Below, one piece after another: positions 51,253-57,580 of a DNA stretch of 57,580 nt. Position numbers and translations under genes: made by a program. A model generated the notes under the pieces. The model made no database searches and was not told the origin of the DNA. It worked only from the letters and a program-made list of their open reading frames with translations. The DNA is from Streptomyces sp. S3(2020) (lineage in GTDB: Bacteria; Actinomycetota; Actinomycetes; Streptomycetales; Streptomycetaceae), in NCBI RefSeq assembly GCF_013044505.1, contig NZ_JABERD010000043.1, positions 1-57,580 on the forward strand. Direction: 5' to 3'. Every line of letters begins with the position of its first letter. The stretch's first letter is position 1.

Positions 51253-53850
51253 ATGGCCGACGAGAACACTCCTGTCACGCCCGAGGGCGCTGAAGGTGAC
51301 ACCACGGTCCGCATCGAGCCCGTCGGGCTCGAGACGGAGATGCAGCGCTCGTATCTCGACTACGCGATGTCCGTCATCGTCTCCCGCGCGCTGCCGGACG
51401 TCCGGGACGGTCTCAAGCCCGTCCACCGACGCGTCCTGTACGCCATGTACGACGGCGGCTACCGCCCCGAGCGCGGCTTCTACAAGTGCGCCCGTGTCGT
51501 CGGCGACGTCATGGGCAACTACCACCCGCACGGCGACTCCTCGATCTACGACGCGCTGGTCCGCCTCGCGCAGCCCTGGTCGATGCGGATGCCGCTGGTG
51601 GACTCCAACGGCAACTTCGGATCTCCCGGCAACGACCCGGCGGCCGCCATGCGGTACACCGAGTGCAAGATGATGCCGCTGTCCATGGAGATGGTCCGCG
51701 ACATCGACGAGGAGACCGTCGACTTCACGGACAACTACGACGGCCGCTCCCAGGAACCGACCGTCCTGCCCGCCCGCTTCCCGAACCTGCTGATCAACGG
51801 CTCGGCCGGCATCGCGGTCGGTATGGCGACCAACATCCCGCCGCACAACCTGCGCGAGGTCGCGGCCGGCGCCCAGTGGTACCTGGAGAACCCGGAGGCC
51901 TCGCACGAGGAGCTCCTGGACGCGCTGATCGAGCGCATCAAGGGCCCCGACTTCCCGACCGGCGCGCTCGTCGTGGGCCGCAAGGGCATCGAGGAGGCGT
52001 ACCGCACGGGCCGTGGCTCGATCACCATGCGCGCGGTCGTCGAGGTCGAGGAGATCCAGAACCGCCAGTGCCTGGTGGTCACGGAGCTGCCGTACCAGAC
52101 CAACCCCGACAACCTCGCGCAGAAGATCGCCGACCTGGTGAAGGACGGCAAGGTCGGCGGCATCGCGGACGTCCGGGACGAGACCAGCTCCCGTACCGGT
52201 CAGCGTCTGGTCATCGTGCTCAAGAGGGACGCGGTCGCCAAGGTCGTACTGAACAACCTCTACAAGCACACGGACCTCCAGTCGAACTTCAGCGCCAACA
52301 TGCTGGCGCTGGTCGACGGCGTTCCGCGCACGCTGTCGCTGGACGCGTTCATCCGCCACTGGGTGACGCACCAGATCGAGGTCATCGTCCGGCGTACGAA
52401 GTTCCGGCTGCGCAAGGCCGAGGAGCGGGCGCACATCCTGCGCGGCCTGCTGAAGGCCCTGGACGCCATCGACGAGGTCATCGCGCTGATCCGGCGCAGC
52501 GACACCGTCGACATCGCGCGCACGGGCCTGATGGAGCTCCTGGAGATCGACGAGATCCAGGCCAACGCCATCCTGGAGATGCAGCTGCGCCGACTGGCCG
52601 CCCTGGAGCGCCAGAAGATCATCCAGGAGCACGACGAGCTCCAGGCGAAGATCACGGAGTACAACGCGATCCTGGCCTCGCCGGTCCGCCAGCGCGGCAT
52701 CGTCAGCGCGGAACTCGCGGTCATCGTCGAGAAGTTCGGTGACGACCGCAAGACGATGCTGGTCCCCTACGACGGTGACATGTCCATCGAGGACCTGATC
52801 GCCGAGGAGGACATCGTCGTCACGGTCACACGCGGCGGCTACGTCAAGCGCACCAAGACTGTCGACTACCGCGCCCAGAAGCGCGGCGGCAAGGGCGTGC
52901 GCGGCACGAAGCTCAAGGAAGACGACATCGTCGACCACTTCTTCGTCTCCACGACCCACCACTGGCTGCTGTTCTTCACGAACAAGGGCCGGGTCTACCG
53001 GGCGAAGGCGTACGAGCTTCCCGACGCCGGCCGTGACGCGCGTGGACAGCACGTCGCGAACCTGCTGGCCTTCCAGCCGGACGAGGCGATCGCCGAGATC
53101 CTCGCGATCCGCACCTACGAGGTGGCGCCGTACCTGGTGCTGGCCACGAAGGGCGGCTTGGTCAAGAAGACGGCTCTGAAGGATTACGATTCGCCGCGTT
53201 CCGGTGGTGTCATCGCGATCAATCTCCGGGAGACGGACGACGGTTCGGACGACGAACTGATCGGAGCCGAGCTTGTTTCGGCCGAGGACGATCTGCTTCT
53301 GATCAGCAAGAAGGCCCAATCGATCAGGTTCACGGCCACGGATGACGCATTGCGTCCCATGGGCCGTGCGACCTCGGGTGTCAAGGGCATGAGTTTCCGC
53401 GGGGGAGACGAGCTGCTCTCGATGAATGTTGTTCGACCCGGTACGTTCGTGTTCACTGCCACAGACGGCGGGTACGCGAAGCGGACCGCCGTCGACGAAT
53501 ACCGCGTCCAGGGTCGCGGCGGCCTCGGTATCAAGGCCGCCAAGATCGTGGAGGACCGTGGGTCTCTCGTCGGCGCGCTGGTGGTCGAGGAGACCGACGA
53601 GATCCTCGCCATCACGCTGGGCGGCGGTGTGATTCGTACGCGAGTCAACGAGGTCAGGGAGACGGGCCGTGACACCATGGGCGTCCAACTGATCAACCTG
53701 GGCAAGCGCGATGCCGTCGTCGGTATCGCACGTAACGCCGAGGCGGGACGCGAGGCGGAGGAGGTCGAGGGCGATGACGCCGTCGACGAGACCGCCGAGA
53801 GTGCCGCGACCACCGGCACGGACGAGGGCGAGGCGCCCTCGACCGAGTAG
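51253..53850 (+). CDS. gyrA: DNA gyrase subunit A
   Basis: 865 residues. The breakage-reunion domain carries the catalytic Tyr in RYTECK (about residue 134). The quinolone-resistance region reads HPHGDSSIYDALV with Ser96 and Asp100 at the positions of E. coli Ser83 and Asp87, the wild-type state. The GyrA-box QKRGGKGV and the six-bladed C-terminal wrapping domain (about 515-830) follow, then an acidic tail. gyrB-gyrA are probably one operon, and the DUF3566 gene follows by 18 bases. Confidence 0.98.
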   Translation: MADENTPVTPEGAEGDTTVRIEPVGLETEMQRSYLDYAMSVIVSRALPDVRDGLKPVHRRVLYAMYDGGYRPERGFYKCARVVGDVMGNYHPHGDSSIYDALVRLAQPWSMRMPLVDSNGNFGSPGNDPAAAMRYTECKMMPLSMEMVRDIDEETVDFTDNYDGRSQEPTVLPARFPNLLINGSAGIAVGMATNIPPHNLREVAAGAQWYLENPEASHEELLDALIERIKGPDFPTGALVVGRKGIEEAYRTGRGSITMRAVVEVEEIQNRQCLVVTELPYQTNPDNLAQKIADLVKDGKVGGIADVRDETSSRTGQRLVIVLKRDAVAKVVLNNLYKHTDLQSNFSANMLALVDGVPRTLSLDAFIRHWVTHQIEVIVRRTKFRLRKAEERAHILRGLLKALDAIDEVIALIRRSDTVDIARTGLMELLEIDEIQANAILEMQLRRLAALERQKIIQEHDELQAKITEYNAILASPVRQRGIVSAELAVIVEKFGDDRKTMLVPYDGDMSIEDLIAEEDIVVTVTRGGYVKRTKTVDYRAQKRGGKGVRGTKLKEDDIVDHFFVSTTHHWLLFFTNKGRVYRAKAYELPDAGRDARGQHVANLLAFQPDEAIAEILAIRTYEVAPYLVLATKGGLVKKTALKDYDSPRSGGVIAINLRETDDGSDDELIGAELVSAEDDLLLISKKAQSIRFTATDDALRPMGRATSGVKGMSFRGGDELLSMNVVRPGTFVFTATDGGYAKRTAVDEYRVQGRGGLGIKAAKIVEDRGSLVGALVVEETDEILAITLGGGVIRTRVNEVRETGRDTMGVQLINLGKRDAVVGIARNAEAGREAEEVEGDDAVDETAESAATTGTDEGEAPSTE

Positions 53851-53868
53851 CACGAGGAGTGAGTCAGC

Positions 53869-54675
53869 GTGAGCGGAGCCACGGGCGCCGGATCGTCCGG
53901 TACCTCTGCCGGTTCTCAGGCCGGTACGGACACGGACGGCGGCGGCCGTGGCTCCGCCGCGCAGGCGACAGATTCGCACACGACCCAGCTCAAAGCGATC
54001 AAGTCGCCTGCGAAGGACTCACCCTCGCCCGACTCGCATGGATCACAGGGGGGAACTGTGACGGACACCCGAGGCCCGCAGACCCAGCAGTACGCGGCCG
54101 GCGCGGGCCCGGCTGCTCCGGGCGTACAGCCGCCGCAGCAGCCTCAGCCTTCGGGCGAGGCGCCGGCGCCGTCCCCGCTGCCGGGGGAACGCGGGCCCCA
54201 GCAGGCCGCCGGGCCGTACCACCCGCCGCAGGCCTACCCGGCGCAGGCCGCCGTCTCCGCGGGCGCCGTACGCCGCCCGCGCACCGGCGCGCGCACCACG
54301 CCGCGCACCCGTAAGGCACGGCTGCGGGTGGCCAAGGCCGACCCGTGGTCGGTGATGAAGGTCAGCTTCCTGCTCTCCATCGCGCTGGGGATCTGCACGA
54401 TCGTGGCGGCCGCGGTGCTGTGGATGGTCATGGACGCGATGGGCGTCTTCTCGACCGTCGGCGGCACGATCTCCGAGGCGACCGGCTCCAACGAGTCGAA
54501 CGGCTTCGACCTGCAGTCGTTCCTGTCGCTGCCGAACGTCCTGATGTTCACGGCGATCATCGCGGTCATCGACGTCGTCCTCGCGACGGCTCTCGCGACC
54601 CTCGGCGCGTTCATCTACAACCTCTCCGCGGGCTTCGTCGGCGGCGTCGAGCTGACACTCGCCGAAGACGAGTGA
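53869..54675 (+). CDS. DUF3566 membrane protein
   Basis: 268 residues. A long disordered Ser/Gly/Pro/Gln-rich cytosolic leader (1-150) precedes the DUF3566 domain, with two transmembrane helices (about 165-188 and 222-248) separated by an external loop. A protein of this family follows gyrA in mycobacteria as well (Rv0007 position). Function is unknown. GTG 53869 follows GAGGAG. Confidence 0.88.
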   Translation: MSGATGAGSSGTSAGSQAGTDTDGGGRGSAAQATDSHTTQLKAIKSPAKDSPSPDSHGSQGGTVTDTRGPQTQQYAAGAGPAAPGVQPPQQPQPSGEAPAPSPLPGERGPQQAAGPYHPPQAYPAQAAVSAGAVRRPRTGARTTPRTRKARLRVAKADPWSVMKVSFLLSIALGICTIVAAAVLWMVMDAMGVFSTVGGTISEATGSNESNGFDLQSFLSLPNVLMFTAIIAVIDVVLATALATLGAFIYNLSAGFVGGVELTLAEDE

Positions 54676-54799
54676 CATTAACTCCGATCGCCGTTTCAAA
54701 CCTCTCCTGAAGGACCGCGGACAACCGATTTTGGGACTGCCCATGTCGTGCGCTAATCTTCAGGAGTCAGCGCGCGGGACACACACCGCAGAGCGCGGC

Positions 54800-54876
54800 G
54801 GGGCTATAGCTCAGTTGGTTAGAGCGCATCCCTGATAAGGATGAGGCCACAGGTTCAAATCCTGTTAGCCCCACCA
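54800..54876 (+). tRNA. tRNA-Ile (anticodon GAT)
   Basis: A 77-nt cloverleaf. Acceptor GGGGCTA pairs with TAGCCCC; D arm GCTC/GAGC; anticodon stem CATCC/GGATG with loop CTGATAA (GAT); T arm ACAGG/CCTGT with loop TTCAAAT. CCA is encoded (54874-54876). tRNA-Ile after gyrA is conserved in actinobacteria. Confidence 0.98.
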
Positions 54877-54880
54877 GACA

Positions 54881-54916
54881 CGAAGACCCCCGGTCCATCA
54901 GGACCGGGGGTCTTCG
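54881..54916 (+). terminator. Terminator after tRNA-Ile
   Basis: A 16-bp perfect stem (CGAAGACCCCCGGTCC with its complement) and ATCA loop followed by CTTTG. Confidence 0.9.
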
Positions 54917-55004
54917 CTTTGTCGGCGTTGTACGCAAGTTCGCCGTTACGTCGTGGTGGAGGGGGACGGCCGGTGGGGTGCCGTGTCCTTCCGGGGGGCC
55001 GGGG

Positions 55005-55355
55005 TCAGCGCTGGAGGGGTGTGGCCGGCTCGGCGGCCGTGTCGTCGCAGGAGGACGTGGCCTCGTCGGCCTCCTCCGTGTCCGCGTCCAGGGGCGGGTG
55101 GTTGCGGCAGCCGGGGGTCTTGCCGTGGGCCTCGGCGCGGATGCGCTGCTTCATCGTGGGGGGCAGGGACCTGGTGGAGGACCAGGGCCAGAGGGATGGC
55201 GCCCATGTCGCGGTCTCGGTGCTGCTGTTGCGGGTCGGCTCGGTCTGCGGTACTGCCGCGGCGGCGGTCGTGGTGATGAGTCCGAGCGTCGTGCACAGCG
55301 CCAGGAGGGCGGTGACGATGGCGGTCCACAGGTTCATGACCTTGTTCTGGGCCAT
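55005..55355 (-). CDS. Small conserved Streptomyces protein with signal or anchor sequence
   Basis: 116 residues. MAQNKVMNLWTAIVTALLAL begins a hydrophobic segment (about 8-35) that looks like a signal peptide or anchor, ending at AAAA. The remainder is hydrophilic, acidic near the C-terminus, with two Cys. It resembles a family I remember as DUF6344, found near the DLW-39 gene; no function is known. ATG 55355 follows GAGGGGCC. A longer frame from 55569 is not used. Confidence 0.65.
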   Translation of the reverse strand: MAQNKVMNLWTAIVTALLALCTTLGLITTTAAAAVPQTEPTRNSSTETATWAPSLWPWSSTRSLPPTMKQRIRAEAHGKTPGCRNHPPLDADTEEADEATSSCDDTAAEPATPLQR

Positions 55356-55693
55356 GGCCCCTCACTTTCGGGTTGGGCGATTTGCGTACTTTCCTCATGA
55401 TGTGTATGGCGGCTGCGAAATCATGGACCGACGCCCATGGCGCGTCGATGTTCAGATGAACACCACTCGGATGGGTGCAAGAACCCTGAAAAGTGGAGGA
55501 GAGTGGAGGAGGAAGCCCAAAGTGACCGTCCGTGGAGGTGTGATCACCCTCCGATCGGAGTGGTGTCATCCGCTTCTACTGCGGTGTGCAGGGCGGAAGT
55601 TGAGGGGCTGACGCAGGTCACCGATCGGTCTCGGTCGGTGTGTATAGTCGGGCGCCAGAGGTCCCCTACGTCAAGGAAAGACGAGGTCGCACG
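55356..55693. promoter_or_regulatory. Divergent region between the small secreted-protein and DLW-39 genes
   Basis: No convincing gene in 338 bases. TATAGT (55643-55648) is a good -10 for the DLW-39 gene, 45 bases upstream of its start, without a clear -35. Repeated GTGGAGGAG occurs at about 55493-55513. Confidence 0.45.
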
Positions 55694-55822
55694 GTGAAGA
55701 AGCTTCTCCTGGTCGCACTGGCCGCCATCGGCGGGCTCCTCGTGTACCGCCAGATCCAGGCGGATCGCGCCGAGCAGGATCTGTGGACGGAGGCGACCGA
55801 CTCCGTGCCCACGGGTTCGTGA
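55694..55822 (+). CDS. DLW-39 family small protein
   Basis: 42 residues: an N-terminal hydrophobic helix KKLLLVALAAIGGLLVYR, then RAEQDLWTEATD with the conserved DLW for which the family is named. It is probably a single-pass membrane peptide; its function is unknown. GTG 55694 is preceded by GAGG at moderate spacing. A short G/C-rich repeat after the stop (CCCCGGCCGCC..GCGGTCGGGG) may be a terminator. Confidence 0.85.
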   Translation: MKKLLLVALAAIGGLLVYRQIQADRAEQDLWTEATDSVPTGS

Positions 55823-55937
55823 GTACCGACATCCGGTTCTGAACAGACCCCGGCCGCCCTCGCGGTCGGGGTTTTGTGTTGCGCGAGACGCAGCCGGGCA
55901 GGATGAGCCACGATCAGGCGACGGCGAGGGGTGACGC

Positions 55938-57242
55938 GTGATGGGGCGGCGTACGGTGCGGTGGCGCGGCGTGTGCGCGGCTGTCGTGGGAACGGCCCTG
56001 GCCGCCCTGCTGCCGGGCCAGACCGCCCTCGCGGCGAGTACACCCAGCCCCTCCTACGAGTTCGCCCCGGACGCCAGGCCGGTCACCGGCGCCGCGACCA
56101 CCGCGGACGCCGAGTCCCTCGACACCGGCGAGACGTACCGGAGCACCCTCCCCGCGAGCGGCAGGCTCTACTACCGCCTCGTACTCGACGAGACGTCGGA
56201 GACATACGTCTCCGTCACGGCCGTCCCCCGCGCGGGCACCACGGTCTCCACCGCCGGCGGCATCAGGGTGTACCTGGAGGACGCCGACAGCCGCTCCTGC
56301 TCCGTCGAGAGCGCCTACTTCGGAGCGAGCCGCAGTCCGCGGCCGATCGTCGCCTGGGGAGCGCGGGAGACCTTCTCCAAGCGCACCTCGTGCAAGGGCG
56401 CCGGCCTGTACTACGTGCGCGTCGAGCGCCTCGACGGCACGGACGCGTCGCCGGACGAATGGGAGCTGGAGCTCGCCGCGGTGTCGGAGTCCCGCCTGGA
56501 CCGGGCCGAGGCGACCAGCGCGCCGCAGGACTGGAACTCCGAGCCCCCACAGCCTCCGTCGACCCAGGCCGTACGGCGTCCGGGCGGGGCGGGCTTCGAC
56601 GAGGCGGTATCGGTGGAGCAGGGGGTCTGGAGCGCCGACGTCGTGCCCGGGCAGACGCTCTTCTACAAAGTGCCCGTCGACTGGGGACAACAGCTCCACG
56701 TCACCGCCGAACTCGGTGGCACGACTCGCGGCCGCTATGTGGGCAGTGCCCTCATCACCTCGCTGTACAACCCCGCGCGCGTGCCCGTCGACGACATGGG
56801 CATCGGCTACAACGGTGACCGGAAGACGGACTCCCTCGACCCCTTGCCCCCGGTCGACTACGCCGACCGCTACGGCACCTCCCGACAGATCAGAGCGATG
56901 CGGTTCGCCGGCTCGTACTACCTCACACTCCATCTCTCGTCGGCCATGGCCGAGAAGTACGGCGACCAGCCGTTCGGCGTGACGCTGCGGGTGCGGGTCG
57001 ACGGCACGACCGAGGCGGCGCCCGCCTACGCGGCGCCCTCCGTGCCGCGGGGCCTCTTCGAGGTGTCGGCACAGGACCGGGAGGCGGCCGCCGAGGGCGG
57101 GGGCGCGGCGGACGATGCGGTGATGAAGGCGGTCGCCGTGGTGGGGATCGGGGGCGGGAGCCTGGTGCTGGTCGTACTGGGGGTGTGGACGGTGGTGGCT
57201 CGGCGGAGGGCCGCCGGGGCCGTCGGAATAGGAACGGGGTAG
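55938..57242 (+). CDS. Secreted, membrane-anchored protein of unknown function
   Basis: 434 residues. A signal peptide (about 1-34, RGVCAAVVGTALAALLPGQTALA) precedes a large external region of two beta-rich blocks (about 50-185 and 210-355), with a Cys pair (SCSVES, TSCKG) in the first and a C-terminal transmembrane helix (about 395-420, VVGIGGGSLVLVVLGVWTVVA) followed by a short basic tail. In Streptomyces, similar proteins stand beside von Willebrand-domain secreted proteins, but none is visible here. GTG 55938 (or ATG 55941) follows GAGGGG. Confidence 0.8.
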   Translation: MMGRRTVRWRGVCAAVVGTALAALLPGQTALAASTPSPSYEFAPDARPVTGAATTADAESLDTGETYRSTLPASGRLYYRLVLDETSETYVSVTAVPRAGTTVSTAGGIRVYLEDADSRSCSVESAYFGASRSPRPIVAWGARETFSKRTSCKGAGLYYVRVERLDGTDASPDEWELELAAVSESRLDRAEATSAPQDWNSEPPQPPSTQAVRRPGGAGFDEAVSVEQGVWSADVVPGQTLFYKVPVDWGQQLHVTAELGGTTRGRYVGSALITSLYNPARVPVDDMGIGYNGDRKTDSLDPLPPVDYADRYGTSRQIRAMRFAGSYYLTLHLSSAMAEKYGDQPFGVTLRVRVDGTTEAAPAYAAPSVPRGLFEVSAQDREAAAEGGGAADDAVMKAVAVVGIGGGSLVLVVLGVWTVVARRRAAGAVGIGTG

Positions 57243-57300
57243 GAACGGGGGTTCTGGTGCCGTCGGGTAGGAACCGGGGGGTTCCGGGGCCGTCCGGTGC
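57243..57300. repeat. TAGGAAC-type short repeats
   Basis: TAGGAAC with adjacent G runs recurs at about 57228, 57240 and 57268 between the convergent genes, with GGAACC/GGTTCC self-complementarity that may form a terminator. Confidence 0.35.
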
Positions 57301-57578
57301 TCAGATCCGGGTCAGTGCCCAGAAACCCACGGCGTAGCAGGCCAGCGCGAGAAGCAGCATCGGGACGACCACCTTGGCCGGAGGGCCGGGACGCCGTCGT
57401 GCTCTGCGCGCTCCTCTGCCTGCGCGGTGCCGCGAAACTTCCTGGGCCGGAGGTGGAACCCGCGGGACCTGAGCGGTGTACGAAACAGTAGAGGCATCGG
57501 CGCGCTGGAGCGGCGGTGACGGTACAGGCCGCGTCGGGTAGGGCGGCGCCTGCGGTCGGGGGGCTGGCTCTTATCCAC
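57301..57578 (-). pseudogene. Small Pro-rich membrane protein gene, apparently frameshifted
   Basis: The frame ending at TGA 57301 encodes a Pro-rich stretch (PPYPTRPVPSPPLQRADAST) and a C-terminal hydrophobic helix (VVVPMLLLALACYAVGFWAL) but has no start codon before a TAA at 57571. A GTG at 57578 begins VDKSQPP in another frame. If the G6 run at 57558-57563 had one more base, the two join into one protein of about 92 residues. So this is a real gene broken either by mutation or by an assembly error. The protein has no recognised domain. The start overlaps a perfect TTATCCACA. Confidence 0.5.
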
Positions 57579-57580
57579 AT

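Noticed and set aside
51244..53979. A 911-codon minus-strand open frame opposite gyrA
   Set aside because: It is an antisense shadow of gyrA with no ribosome site or recognisable domains.
55590..55680. A riboswitch upstream of the DLW-39 gene (GGTCTCGGTCGG repeats)
   Set aside because: The repeats do not form the conserved core of any riboswitch I know, and the leader after the TATAGT -10 is too short.

Overview
The window is a high-GC actinobacterial chromosome segment centred on the replication origin. Gene order (dnaB, rpsF-ssb-rpsR-rplI, femX, murJ, sigM-trxBA, parAB, rsmG-jag-yidC-yidD-rnpA-rpmH, dnaA, oriC, dnaN, gnd, recF, gyrB, gyrA, tRNA-Ile), GTG starts, extreme G/C third positions, an ECF sigma next to trxBA, and many copies of the 14-bp parS palindrome all point to Streptomyces or a very close relative. 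The order matches the S. coelicolor SCO391x-SCO387x block as I remember it. No species can be named from this alone.

Layout. 1-6.4 kb: accessory flank with a truncated unknown gene, a HAD hydrolase, GNAT acetyltransferases, a divergent MarR/MFS pair and a serine beta-lactamase-like hydrolase. 6.5-11.9 kb: replicative helicase dnaB, a MATE exporter, and the rpsF-ssb-rpsR-rplI operon. 11.9-19 kb: cell-envelope genes (small membrane protein, FemX-like aminoacyltransferase, alanine-racemase-like protein, GT87 mannosyltransferase-like protein, class A penicillin-binding protein). 19.3-25 kb: PadR regulator, inositol-1-phosphate synthase, MFS protein, LppU-like protein, CCA-adding/poly(A) polymerase-family enzyme. 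25-33 kb: large secreted DUF6049-like protein, MurJ flippase, a membrane pseudokinase, and sigM with its anti-sigma factor. 33.2-35.5 kb: trxB-trxA behind a SigR-type promoter, and an acetyltransferase. 35.7-41.7 kb (minus strand): parB, parA, rsmG, jag/khpB, yidC, yidD, rnpA, rpmH. 42-54.7 kb (plus strand): dnaA, oriC, dnaN, gnd, recF, dciA, gyrB, gyrA, DUF3566 protein. 54.8-57.6 kb: tRNA-Ile(GAT) and small or unknown envelope genes.

Functional theme. DnaA initiates at the dnaA-dnaN intergenic region, which holds about 19 DnaA-box-like 9-mers. DciA and DnaB supply the helicase step, DnaN/RecF/GyrAB the elongation, repair and topology functions. ParA/ParB with eleven perfect parS sites organise the origin. 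All parS sites lie on the dnaA side of oriC and none on the dnaN-gyrA side. Several are embedded in longer palindromes that look like transcription terminators, and two perfect sites lie inside protein-coding sequence. MurJ, the pseudokinase, FemX and the class A PBP add lipid II export and peptidoglycan assembly next to the origin.

No insertion sequence, prophage, CRISPR array or obvious transferred island is visible. The most interesting material is regulatory: a parS/terminator overlap, a DnaA-box cluster upstream of dnaB, a possible S6:S18 autoregulatory leader on rpsF, an 11-bp-phased triple repeat at the left end, and a probable single-base frameshift in a G6 run at the right edge.
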